NCBI RefSeq assembly: GCF_030731045.1
Contig: NZ_JAVALS010000002.1
Coordinates: forward strand, 372,001 to 436,000
Direction of reading: 5' to 3'
DNA from: Arthrobacter horti
GTDB taxonomy: Bacteria > Actinomycetota > Actinomycetes > Actinomycetales > Micrococcaceae
DNA: 64,000 nt
The notes under the pieces were generated by a model, which saw only the letters and a list, made by a program, of their open reading frames with translations, made no database searches and was not told the DNA's origin. A program made the translations under genes and the position numbers. Below, piece after piece: positions 10,747-17,145 of this stretch (the stretch's first letter is position 1; every line of letters begins with the position of its first letter).

Positions 10747-11366
10747 AGAGCCTCCAACCAGTCGATGTGCCGGCCGCCGCGGTGGGTGAGCAGTTGCTCC
10801 TTCAGGGGCCGCAGGAGCTTAGCGAGGATCTGGTCGCTCGTGGTGAACCAGGACTTGCTGCCGTCGCCCCTCTCCACCCACGCCTGGGCGGGGGCATGGT
10901 TCGCACCGTCGATGCGGGCCGTGGTGACGTGCCCCTTGGGCAGTTCGTCGAGGTGTTCGCTGACGTACCGGGCCAGGGCGTACACGGCGGCGTTGCGGTC
11001 ACCGACGAGGGCCAGCGCGTCCGTGATGGCAGTGCGGGCGGTGGCGAGATGTTCCTCGATCTGGGCCGATTCGTCACCCGTCGCGGTCCCGTAGAACGCC
11101 GCGACCTGATCCTCGTAGGCCTTGTGCGCGAGCTCCACCCGCAGCCGCTCAGCCCGAACCTTGGCAGCGTCGAGCTGGATCTCAGCCCATTCCGCACGGG
11201 ACCGGGCCTCATCCAGATCAGCCTGGGTCACGGACTCGTCAGCGTTGCGGATCCGACGTTCCACGTCCTTCGCGAACGCGGCCGTGCTGTGCGCGGTCGC
11301 CTGGGCCTCGGCCAGGATCTCCTGCGGCGTCCCCGGAGGGCTCAGGACGGGCTTCCGGCCGGCCAT
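10743..11366 (-). CDS. hypothetical coiled-coil protein
   Basis: A 207-aa unknown protein. Residues about 15-100 are a long charged helix (ILAEAQATAHSTAAFAKDVERR and following), then helices up to about 145, then a C-terminal part with WFTTSDQILAKLLRPLKEQL. Long coiled coil and location within a structural block would suit a scaffold or size-directing protein, but no motif shows this. Start ATG 11366 overlaps the previous stop (TGATG arrangement). Confidence 0.62.
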   Translation of the reverse strand: MAGRKPVLSPPGTPQEILAEAQATAHSTAAFAKDVERRIRNADESVTQADLDEARSRAEWAEIQLDAAKVRAERLRVELAHKAYEDQVAAFYGTATGDESAQIEEHLATARTAITDALALVGDRNAAVYALARYVSEHLDELPKGHVTTARIDGANHAPAQAWVERGDGSKSWFTTSDQILAKLLRPLKEQLLTHRGGRHIDWLEAL

Positions 11367-11668
11367 CAGTTACCCGCCTGCCGTGCAGCCATGTTCTGGG
11401 CACTGAGCTCGTGGAGGCGCTGTTCGTTGCGTTCCCGATCGAGCGCCCGGGTCTGCTCCTCGATGGTCATCTGCCGGTCAACGTCGGGGTCGCGGGCACC
11501 GAAGAGTTGCGGGTTGAGTTCGCGGGCTTCGTCCTCGGTGATCTCGGCGTAGCCGTGCTTGGGGTACTGGGTGCCGTCCTCCCATTCGGTGAGGCGCTCG
11601 TTCCAGTGGTCACGGGTGCAGGAACCGACGGTGCCGCCCGGGTGCTTGTAGTAGACGGTGTCGCTCAT
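11366..11668 (-). CDS. hypothetical protein
   Basis: A 100-aa unknown protein. N-terminal YYKHPGGTVGSCTRDHWNERL suggests a small beta-rich domain; the C-terminal half is an Arg/Glu/Gln helix. The sequence before ATG 11668 contains AAAGGGGCC, an adequate ribosome site. Part of the uninterrupted leftward operon. Confidence 0.6.
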   Translation of the reverse strand: MSDTVYYKHPGGTVGSCTRDHWNERLTEWEDGTQYPKHGYAEITEDEARELNPQLFGARDPDVDRQMTIEEQTRALDRERNEQRLHELSAQNMAARQAGN

Positions 11669-11681
11669 GGTGGCCCCTTTC

Positions 11682-12047
11682 TCAGGGCTCTGGGGGCGGT
11701 GCTACCGCATCTTCGGGGATGATCCATTGGTGGCCCGCCCTGATGGCTGGAAGTTGGCCGTTGCGGGCCATTCGACGGATCATGGATTCGGAGCAGCCAC
11801 GCCTGGCGGCTGCTTCCTGGACCGTCAATCCCATGGTGCGCTCAGGTGCCGGCAGTGGTTCCGGGAACGGAACCTGCTGTGCCCGGGCCGCTTCCCCTGC
11901 GGCGTTCAGCAGGTCGAGAGCGACGCGTGAGAAGCCGCCCCCGTCCCGGCGTGCTTGCTCCCTGACCGCACGCTGCACGAGTGCGGTGATAGCCCACCAA
12001 TCCTGTGGGTCGCCGGACACGCGGCCCAGACTGTCGGTACGGATCAT
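11682..12047 (-). CDS. HTH (excisionase-fold) DNA-binding protein
   Basis: A 121-aa protein with a C-terminal winged HTH (LTVQEAAARRGCSESMIRRMARNGQLPAIRAG, then WIIPEDAV), the same fold used by excisionases and many phage regulators. The N-terminal ~70 residues are an unrecognised helical region. ATGA overlap with the preceding gene. Its position mid-operon suggests an early/late switch or a DNA-packaging helper role, both unproven. Confidence 0.68.
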   Translation of the reverse strand: MIRTDSLGRVSGDPQDWWAITALVQRAVREQARRDGGGFSRVALDLLNAAGEAARAQQVPFPEPLPAPERTMGLTVQEAAARRGCSESMIRRMARNGQLPAIRAGHQWIIPEDAVAPPPEP

Positions 12048-12376
12048 TCAGCCCCCTCTTCGTCCCACGGCAGCAGCCAAGCTTCGGCGTCGTCCTGGTC
12101 CTTCCACCCGGGCGGTGTGCCGGTGACCTCCCGGTACGTGACGTTGCGGCCGTCGTCTGCGAGCCGGAACTCCGCCGGCTGGCCTGTGCGGCGGTAGTGG
12201 TTCACGAGTGCTGTGGCCCGGTCGAGGTCGAGGAACACTTCCCAAGACTCCGCGGCGCCCATGACCCAGGCACGGCCCTGCCCGCGGACGGGGACCCCGT
12301 CGGGCAGCTGCAGCTCTTCGCGGACCTCTGCGGCTGTGCGGAGCTGGATCCTGGCCGGGATGCGGTCATAGCTCAT
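12044..12376 (-). CDS. hypothetical protein
   Basis: A 110-aa unknown protein, beginning MSYDRIPARIQLRTAAEV at ATG 12376, which overlaps the upstream stop by 4 nt. Mixed alpha/beta, Trp-rich C-terminus (DAEAWLLPWDEEG). No recognisable domain. Confidence 0.6.
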   Translation of the reverse strand: MSYDRIPARIQLRTAAEVREELQLPDGVPVRGQGRAWVMGAAESWEVFLDLDRATALVNHYRRTGQPAEFRLADDGRNVTYREVTGTPPGWKDQDDAEAWLLPWDEEGAE

Positions 12377-12678
12377 CCGTGCTCCTTCACGGTCGGGTAG
12401 ACGGGCGCCCACTGCCTGCGCCAGGTGACCCACTCCTCCGGCCAGCCGAGCGTCACCCAGCCCGCGAGTTCGGCACCGAACTTCAATGGCTCCGAGGGGT
12501 CATCCTCGATTGCCTCAAGCGCCATGAGGGCGACGTCAGGGGCGACGGCCACCGTCACGTGCTGGCCCTCGAACACGGCGATGATCAGAGCGTGCCCTTC
12601 GGCCTCAGGCGGCAGGCTGTGGAGTTCAGGATCGATGACGTTCGCACGCCAGGGTGTGGACTTGTCAGTGATGTCCAT
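12373..12678 (-). CDS. hypothetical protein
   Basis: A 101-aa acidic unknown protein with many Trp residues near its end (EEWVTWRRQWAPV). AGGAAGGA lies about 7 nt before ATG 12678, so this is the first gene of a coupled block running to 11682. An 82-nt gap with two small hairpins separates it from the XRE gene upstream. Confidence 0.6.
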   Translation of the reverse strand: MDITDKSTPWRANVIDPELHSLPPEAEGHALIIAVFEGQHVTVAVAPDVALMALEAIEDDPSEPLKFGAELAGWVTLGWPEEWVTWRRQWAPVYPTVKEHG

Positions 12679-12760
12679 GTGTCGTCCTTCCTGCGGTGCT
12701 TACACCGCACATCGTGTGGTTGTTCGCCCATGTCACGGGCGTGGCGGCTGAAATACCCGA

Positions 12761-13528
12761 TCAGACGCCATCGGGGTTTTCCCGGTCCTCGTAACGTGCG
12801 GCGTGGAGCTGCAGAAGGTCCGACATCTGCCGATCCGTGGCCGCCCGGAGCGCCGGGTCCGTGAGCTCTCGCATATCCGCGATCGGTGCCCGCTGCGGAT
12901 AGAGGCGTTCCCGCACGTCGTCAGGAATCGGCGACGGTCTCCCCAGTTCCCGTGCTCTCTTCCCGTGGACGAGCCGCTCACGGGCCACCAGATCCCTCAG
13001 GTGGGCCTGCGCGGTCCGGGACAGCCTCTTCACGCTCCCCTTGCCGATGGACGGCCCCGCGGCCCCCAAGAGCTTCACCAGAGCCTGTGTAGGGTCGCTG
13101 GGTCGGCGGGTGAACACCACGGCCAAGACAGCCAGCATCTCCCCGGACGGGCGCCGCCGGCCGTGCTCGAGACGCCGCAGGTAGGACACCGACATCCCGG
13201 CCCGGGCCGCAGCCTCCTCCTGAGACAGGCGCACCTCCCGCCGCAACTCGACCAGCAGCGCACCGACACCAGCAGCCAGGGCCGCCTGCTCATCCTCAGT
13301 CGGGGTACCGCTACGAGGCGCGGACCCATCATGTGCGCGCGTGCGCGAGACGCGAACGTGCGCGTTCGCGGGCCGGTCAGGCTCCCCGCCAGGCGTGGGC
13401 CTATCGTTCGCACGCGCGCGGGAGGAATGACCGGTCACGGTCACGGTGTCGGGCCGGTCTTGAGGCGTGGGCCCATATTGTGTGTGCGCGCGAGAGGCAA
13501 CGTTGCCGTTCCCACTTCCGCTGGTCAC
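12761..13528 (-). CDS. XRE-family HTH regulator with repetitive N-terminus
   Basis: A 255-aa protein. The XRE HTH is clear near residues 95-140 (VRLSQEEAAARAGMSVSYLRRLEHGRR). The N-terminal ~80 residues are Arg/Ser/Ala/Pro-rich low complexity, encoded by imperfect DNA repeats (13315-13513). I chose GTG 13528 because GGGAGGG lies 5 nt upstream; if the repeats are instead a regulatory region, a shorter protein is possible. The C-terminal helical part (REL...DPALRAATDRQM) is unrecognised. Probably a second regulator distinct from the 16618 repressor. Confidence 0.72.
   Translation of the reverse strand: MTSGSGNGNVASRAHTQYGPTPQDRPDTVTVTGHSSRARANDRPTPGGEPDRPANAHVRVSRTRAHDGSAPRSGTPTEDEQAALAAGVGALLVELRREVRLSQEEAAARAGMSVSYLRRLEHGRRRPSGEMLAVLAVVFTRRPSDPTQALVKLLGAAGPSIGKGSVKRLSRTAQAHLRDLVARERLVHGKRARELGRPSPIPDDVRERLYPQRAPIADMRELTDPALRAATDRQMSDLLQLHAARYEDRENPDGV
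13315..13513. repeat. three imperfect ~50-60-bp repeats in the XRE gene
   Basis: Units begin at about 13315, 13390 and 13462, each with the core GGCGTGGGCCCAT (one to three changes) followed by alternating GC/TG sequence. Units 1 and 3 also share an AACGT...GTTC end. Unit 3 contains the perfect palindrome GGCAACGTTGCC (13496-13507) and unit 1 a near palindrome GCGAACGTGCGCGTTCGC. Could be operators or an accessory origin region embedded in coding sequence. Confidence 0.55.
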
Positions 13529-13649
13529 TTGGACCCTCCCGTGTTTCGGAGGGGTTGGGTGAGGATTACGGGGCTGGCGAGTCCTCGTTTGACGAGGGAT
13601 TTGGCGAGGCGTTCGCATTGGCGGGCGGTGATGGGTTCGGGTTTGGGGG

Positions 13650-13862
13650 TCATCGTTCGCATCCTGGGGTGTCGGTGGTGGTGTCTGGCTGGGGTTGCCG
13701 TGCTTGTGATTCGTGGTATCGGAGGTGGGCGCGGAGGGCTCGGTTTTCGGCGCGGAGCTGCTCGGCGCGTTGGCGTTCGCGGATGGCGTGGCGTGCGATT
13801 TCGAGGGGTGTGAGCTCGTCAGCGAGTTGGCGGGCTTCGCGCTCTTGTTCTTCGAGGTTCAT
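13650..13862 (-). CDS. small coiled-coil protein
   Basis: A 70-aa protein made almost entirely of a charged helix (EEQEREARQLADELTPLEI to RAENRALRAHL), with a polar tail. GGAGG lies 6 nt before ATG 13862, which overlaps the preceding stop by 4 nt. Unknown function. Confidence 0.58.
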   Translation of the reverse strand: MNLEEQEREARQLADELTPLEIARHAIRERQRAEQLRAENRALRAHLRYHESQARQPQPDTTTDTPGCER

Positions 13863-14071
13863 CGGCGCCTCCGTCGGGGTTGTGGTGGTGGGGTGGGTTC
13901 GCAGATTCGGCAGTAGAGGCCGTGTGGTGCGGGGTGGCCTGCGATTTGATCGGTGAGCCAGGTGGGTGCGTGGCCGCGGCGGTTCCGGTAGTACGTGGCG
14001 AGGAGGCAGAGTTCCCGGTCGAGGTTGAACGGTTCCTTGGTGGGTGGAGGGGTGTCTTGGTTGTCGGTCAT
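13859..14071 (-). CDS. small protein with CxxC motif
   Basis: A 70-aa protein. A YCRIC motif near residue 53 and an Arg-rich end (PQPRRRRR) suggest a small nucleic-acid-binding protein. GGAGAGGGGG precedes ATG 14071, and it is coupled to the rep-like gene by an ATGA overlap. Unknown function. Confidence 0.58.
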   Translation of the reverse strand: MTDNQDTPPPTKEPFNLDRELCLLATYYRNRRGHAPTWLTDQIAGHPAPHGLYCRICEPTPPPQPRRRRR

Positions 14072-14742
14072 GCGACCCCCTCTCCGGGGAAGGCTTCGGG
14101 GTGTTGCTCGCGGAGCGCCCGCATCTGCCGGTTCCGGTTCTCGTATTCGGTCATCTGGTCTTCGGAGTTATCCACAGGCCCACGTGAGGTAGTCACCTCA
14201 GGTGATGTTTTCCTCCCGTATTCCTTATGTGGTTCCTGAGTTCTCCTAGGCGGGACCGTTTTGGTGTCAGGTTCGGGACCGGAATGGTGTCTGGCTGCGA
14301 CACCGGAAGGGTGCCAGGTAGCGGGACCGGAATGGTGTCGCAATGCAGCAGGCAGGTCCCTGGAAGTGCGCTCCCAAATGCCCTTGAGGACTCCGTCGGT
14401 AGGGTCTCGGCGGACGCCAGTGCAAACCCATCCGACGGCCGGGTCCAGAGCCAGTGCATACTCCGCTCGCACCCCGCGGCGTGCCGCTCCCGTAGACACC
14501 ACAGCCCCGGCATCAGTGAGAGCCTTGAGGGCCTTCACGATCTGCTTTCGCGCACTCTCATTTGGATCACCAGGATCCGGCTGCAGCCCGATTGCCCGTG
14601 CAATTCCTTCCCAGCCGCCGAAGTAGACAGGCGGGTTCCCGGAGTCGAGGGCCATGTTTGCCATGAACGCCAAGGCGCGGGCGTCACGGTGGCCGAGGTG
14701 GGTCCAGTACACGAACACCTGGGCCACGTTCGAAGCTCCCAC
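14068..14742 (-). CDS. replication-initiator-like winged-helix protein
   Basis: A 224-aa protein. The first ~110 residues read as a winged helix of the phage replisome-organiser kind (ALAFMANMALDSG, GWEGIARAIGL, ARKQIVKALKALTDAGAV). A low-complexity middle (about 135-170) is built of 8-residue repeats (RHHSGPAT, WHPSGVAA, RHHSGPEP, DTKTVPPR) encoded by DNA iterons. The C-terminal tail is charged. GTG 14742 has AAGGAGGT 6 nt upstream. An origin nested in the initiator gene is the arrangement of lambda gene O. No helicase loader or primase is present nearby. Confidence 0.65.
   Translation of the reverse strand: MGASNVAQVFVYWTHLGHRDARALAFMANMALDSGNPPVYFGGWEGIARAIGLQPDPGDPNESARKQIVKALKALTDAGAVVSTGAARRGVRAEYALALDPAVGWVCTGVRRDPTDGVLKGIWERTSRDLPAALRHHSGPATWHPSGVAARHHSGPEPDTKTVPPRRTQEPHKEYGRKTSPEVTTSRGPVDNSEDQMTEYENRNRQMRALREQHPEAFPGEGVA
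14251..14339. repeat. four 18-bp iterons, putative replication origin
   Basis: Copies at 14251-14268, 14274-14291, 14298-14315 and 14322-14339, spaced 23-24 nt. Copies 2 and 4 are identical (CGGGACCGGAATGGTGTC); copy 1 has GTTTT and copy 3 GGAAG in the middle, and each keeps an ACC-N5-GGT dyad. A stretch that is AT-rich for this genome (about 14198-14250) lies directly beside them. Reads as initiator-binding sites plus unwinding region. Confidence 0.65.
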
Positions 14743-14814
14743 TCACCTACCTCCTTCCGGTTCTGGGAATGACTGACCCCGCTACCTCGTGCGGCGCGGG
14801 GTCTGGTCGGTAGG

Positions 14815-15024
14815 TCAAGGAGTGTTTCTCCCGTCGAGGGGTTGGATGTCGTCGGGGTGCCAGAGTTCGCGCTGCTTCGTCTCGGCGCGGGTGACCCAGA
14901 CCCCGTTGCGGGTGACCCGGTAGACGCGGGCCACAGGCTCATCAGCGTTCCCGAACATCCCGACGAACTGCACGTACCGGACCCCTTCGAAACGCGCCAT
15001 CCAGGCCGGTTCAGGGCGTTCCAC
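14815..15024 (-). CDS. hypothetical protein
   Basis: A 69-aa unknown protein with a beta-rich central part (GVRYVQFVGMFGNADEPVAR). GTG 15024 was preferred because GGAAGGA lies about 9 nt upstream and only 14 nt overlap the previous gene; an ATG at 15075 would overlap it by 65 nt, and ATG 15000 lacks a ribosome site. Confidence 0.5.
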   Translation of the reverse strand: MERPEPAWMARFEGVRYVQFVGMFGNADEPVARVYRVTRNGVWVTRAETKQRELWHPDDIQPLDGRNTP

Positions 15025-15316
15025 GGCGGGTGTTCCTTCCGAGGTGCAGCGTCCCGGCCCTGACGTGGTTGCCATGGGCTTCGAAGCGCGGGTCTTCGAC
15101 GAGGCGGGCCTCCGCGTGGTATCCGTTTCGGTCCAGATTCCGAAACGCTGCTGACGGGGTCGGCCAGCCTGCGCGGATCGCGGCTCTCTGCGGCCATTCC
15201 CCCGTGGCGAGGAGTTCCTGAAGGTCCTCGAGGCGCTGCTGGAACCGGGGCGTGGGTCCGGGCTTCGGCCCGCGCCGCCGCGGACCCAAAGGCGCCCCCA
15301 CCGCCGTGGCGGTCAC
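15011..15316 (-). CDS. hypothetical basic protein
   Basis: A 101-aa, Arg-rich unknown protein. GTG start in the previous stop (GTGA). The central part (QQRLEDLQELLATGEWPQRAAIRAGWPTPSAAFRNLDRNG) reads as an HTH typical of small phage DNA-binding proteins, with TPSAAFRNLDR as a possible recognition helix. Role unknown. Confidence 0.6.
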   Translation of the reverse strand: MTATAVGAPLGPRRRGPKPGPTPRFQQRLEDLQELLATGEWPQRAAIRAGWPTPSAAFRNLDRNGYHAEARLVEDPRFEAHGNHVRAGTLHLGRNTRRGTP

Positions 15317-16041
15317 GAGATCACCTCGAGGACATCGTCCAAGTGCACCTGCTGATGGAGGACTTCCCCGGTTGCGGTGTGCACGATCCGGTACGTCTCA
15401 TAGCCGGTGTGCCAGGGCATCTTGCCCGAGTTCTTCTGGAGCTGGAGTCCCATGGGGCGGAGGGCCTTGCGGATCTCCTTTGCCTGGGCAGTCTCCTGCT
15501 GGTACCGGAGATCGCCCTGGTGGTACACCGTCACCCCGGCCCACAGGTTGACGGGCACGATGGTGTCTTCCTCGCAGACGAGCTGGGATGTGTCGACGAC
15601 GCTGGGCCTGCTGTCGCCGTCGAACAGGACGAGGACCTCGCCGAGGCCGGCACAGTGGACCATGTCCGCAGTCCAGGCGACGACGACGCCGGACTTTCCG
15701 TCGGTGGTCCGGGTGACGCCCTGGCCACACTTGAAGGAGACGCGGAGAAGGATGATTTCAGCGATGGGGATGGTGTTGGACACGGTGAGCTCGTCCCATT
15801 CGACCGTCGCGGTCCAGGTGGCGGGATCGAGCCCGGTGACGGTGCCAGTGGCGAGCGTCCTCTTGTTGACCACCCGCGCCCCGGTGTAGAGGGATTCGTG
15901 TTTAACCGACAGGTTCGCGGCGTGCCGGTACTGCCTGAGCGCCGCGTCCGTCTTCGGCTTGAACGTCTTCTGCATGTGCTGAACCGCCTCACGGGTCAGA
16001 GGAGAAACCTTGTCTGCGGTCGGTGCTACCTTGGTGTTCAT
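15313..16041 (-). CDS. hypothetical early protein with repeated SH3-like beta segments
   Basis: A 242-aa unknown protein. After a helical N-terminus there are three similar beta segments (TGTVTGLDPATWTATVEWD, SGVVVAWTADMVHCAGLGEV and the segment around VNLWAGVTVYHQGD) that look like KOW/SH3-type small barrels. AAGGAAAGG precedes ATG 16041. It is the first large gene after the two HTH proteins, with a hairpin between. Possible nucleic-acid or protein-binding adaptor; no enzyme motif is seen. Confidence 0.62.
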   Translation of the reverse strand: MNTKVAPTADKVSPLTREAVQHMQKTFKPKTDAALRQYRHAANLSVKHESLYTGARVVNKRTLATGTVTGLDPATWTATVEWDELTVSNTIPIAEIILLRVSFKCGQGVTRTTDGKSGVVVAWTADMVHCAGLGEVLVLFDGDSRPSVVDTSQLVCEEDTIVPVNLWAGVTVYHQGDLRYQQETAQAKEIRKALRPMGLQLQKNSGKMPWHTGYETYRIVHTATGEVLHQQVHLDDVLEVIS

Positions 16042-16080
16042 AGCGATTGCCTTTCCTTGCTGGTTGGTACTTGCTTCTTC

Positions 16081-16112
16081 TCCGGCCGTGCAGCTGCAAC
16101 TGCACGGCCGGA
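16081..16112. terminator. hairpin between excisionase-like gene and early gene
   Basis: Perfect 13-bp stem (16081-16093, 16100-16112) and a 6-nt loop. On the minus strand it lies 12 nt after the stop of the HTH gene ending at 16125 and about 40 nt before the next start, so it could separate the short early transcript (two HTH proteins) from the long operon, with antitermination or read-through. Confidence 0.65.
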
Positions 16113-16124
16113 CTTCGTTGGGGC

Positions 16125-16310
16125 TCATGCCTCGCCTCGAAGCCACTGCAGCGACTTCTCGCGAGGCAGGTACAGGTTTCTGCCGACGGTCAGGGCCTTG
16201 AGCTGGCCTTCCTTGATGGCGAGGTAGATCCGCGCTTCCGGCATCCCCGCGATCTTCGCGAACTCCGCCACGCGGTACGGCCTGAGCGTCAGGCCCGACT
16301 CATCAGCCAT
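16125..16310 (-). CDS. excisionase-like HTH protein
   Basis: A 61-aa protein that is essentially one winged HTH (LRPYRVAEFAKIAGMPEARIYLAIKEGQLKA, then YLPREKSLQWLR). It overlaps the preceding HTH gene by 8 nt. Size, fold and position beside the integrase control region fit an excisionase (Xis) or recombination directionality factor; the neighbour at 16303 is an equally good candidate. Confidence 0.7.
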   Translation of the reverse strand: MADESGLTLRPYRVAEFAKIAGMPEARIYLAIKEGQLKALTVGRNLYLPREKSLQWLRGEA

Positions 16311-16503
16311 TGCCGGCCTCCTCGAACGCGGCGTTGATCCACGCGACGCATTCGTCTTCCCGGAACATGACCCGGCGCCCGAAACGGACACCGCGCGGGC
16401 CTTTTCCCATCGCCCGGTAGTAGCGGCCCGTATTGAGCGGGATGCGTGCAAGCGCACACCATTCCTCCATCGTGAGCAGCTTCACTGGCTGGGTCGCAGT
16501 CAT
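16303..16503 (-). CDS. small HTH protein, first gene of the leftward operon
   Basis: A 66-aa winged-HTH protein (LTMEEWCALARIPLNTGRYYRAMGKGPRGVRFGRRVMF, then REDECVAWINAAF). AAGGAGGT lies 7 nt before ATG 16503. It is divergent from the XRE repressor across a 114-nt operator region, the position of Cro, AlpA or Xis in phages and satellites. Likely the first protein made on induction. Confidence 0.72.
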   Translation of the reverse strand: MTATQPVKLLTMEEWCALARIPLNTGRYYRAMGKGPRGVRFGRRVMFREDECVAWINAAFEEAGNG

Positions 16504-16519
16504 CCGAACCTCCTTCGGT

Positions 16520-16573
16520 ACTAGTGTTTCTAGTCAACATCGACTAGCTATGAGAGTACACGCTCCGCTAGTG
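16520..16573. promoter_or_regulatory. divergent control region with repeated CTAG half-sites
   Basis: In the gap between the leftward operon and the repressor there are CTAGT (16521-16525), the inverted repeat CTAGTC-N6-GACTAG (16530-16547) and GCTAGTG (16567-16573). CTAG is rare in high-GC actinobacteria, so four in 53 nt is striking. Probable operators for the XRE repressor. Confidence 0.6.
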
Positions 16574-16617
16574 AAGGTCCACTGCAATTTTTAGTATTTG
16601 GTGGGTAGTCTTGAGAT

Positions 16618-17124
16618 ATGGGCGCAGACGATAAGCAGATCGGGAAGAACCTGGCAACCCTGAGGGGCGAGCGTTCTCAGCAGGACGTCGCGAGTCAGAT
16701 GCGCGCGCTCGGTTACAAGTGGTCGCAAGCCACCGTCTGGGCCGTGGAGAAGGGTGAGCGTCCCCTGAAGGTGGTTGAGGCAGTTGCCCTCGCAGGCCTG
16801 TTCTCCAAGACTCTGGATGACCTACTCAGCAGTGATACCTCGTTTGACCTAGCGCTCGACGAGCTTGAGTCGGCGATCGCAGCACTTAAGCCAGCTCGCG
16901 CCATGATCGACTCCGCCATGGAGCGAGTCGAGACGCTCATCGTTGAGGCTCCGGAGGAGTTGCTCTCTGAGCGTGAGGCGCGTGTCGTCGCTCTCGTCGA
17001 GGCGACCATGGACCTGGATGACGAGGACGACGTCAGTGCGCGCCAGGTCTACGGCGAGATCGTGAAGAACGCAAACGCACGTCGGGCCTGGAAAGCCGCT
17101 GCGGAGTCTTCCAGGGAGTCGTGA
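16618..17124 (+). CDS. XRE-family repressor of the element
   Basis: A 168-aa protein. The N-terminal HTH (about 8-60: IGKNLATLRGERSQQDVASQMRALG, then WSQATVWAVEKGERPL) is of the Cro/CI class. The C-terminal ~90 residues are acidic and helical and probably dimerise; no LexA-like Ser/Lys protease domain is visible, in keeping with derepression by a separate ImmA-type peptidase. No good Shine-Dalgarno precedes ATG 16618, so the mRNA may be leaderless. It is followed 21 nt later by the integrase gene. Confidence 0.82.
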   Translation: MGADDKQIGKNLATLRGERSQQDVASQMRALGYKWSQATVWAVEKGERPLKVVEAVALAGLFSKTLDDLLSSDTSFDLALDELESAIAALKPARAMIDSAMERVETLIVEAPEELLSEREARVVALVEATMDLDDEDDVSARQVYGEIVKNANARRAWKAAAESSRES

Positions 17125-17145
17125 CCTACCGGTGATGGGGGAGTA

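Noticed and set aside
14251..14339. CRISPR array
   Set aside because: Repeats are 18 bp with 5-6-nt gaps and lie inside a coding frame; no cas genes are present anywhere in the window.
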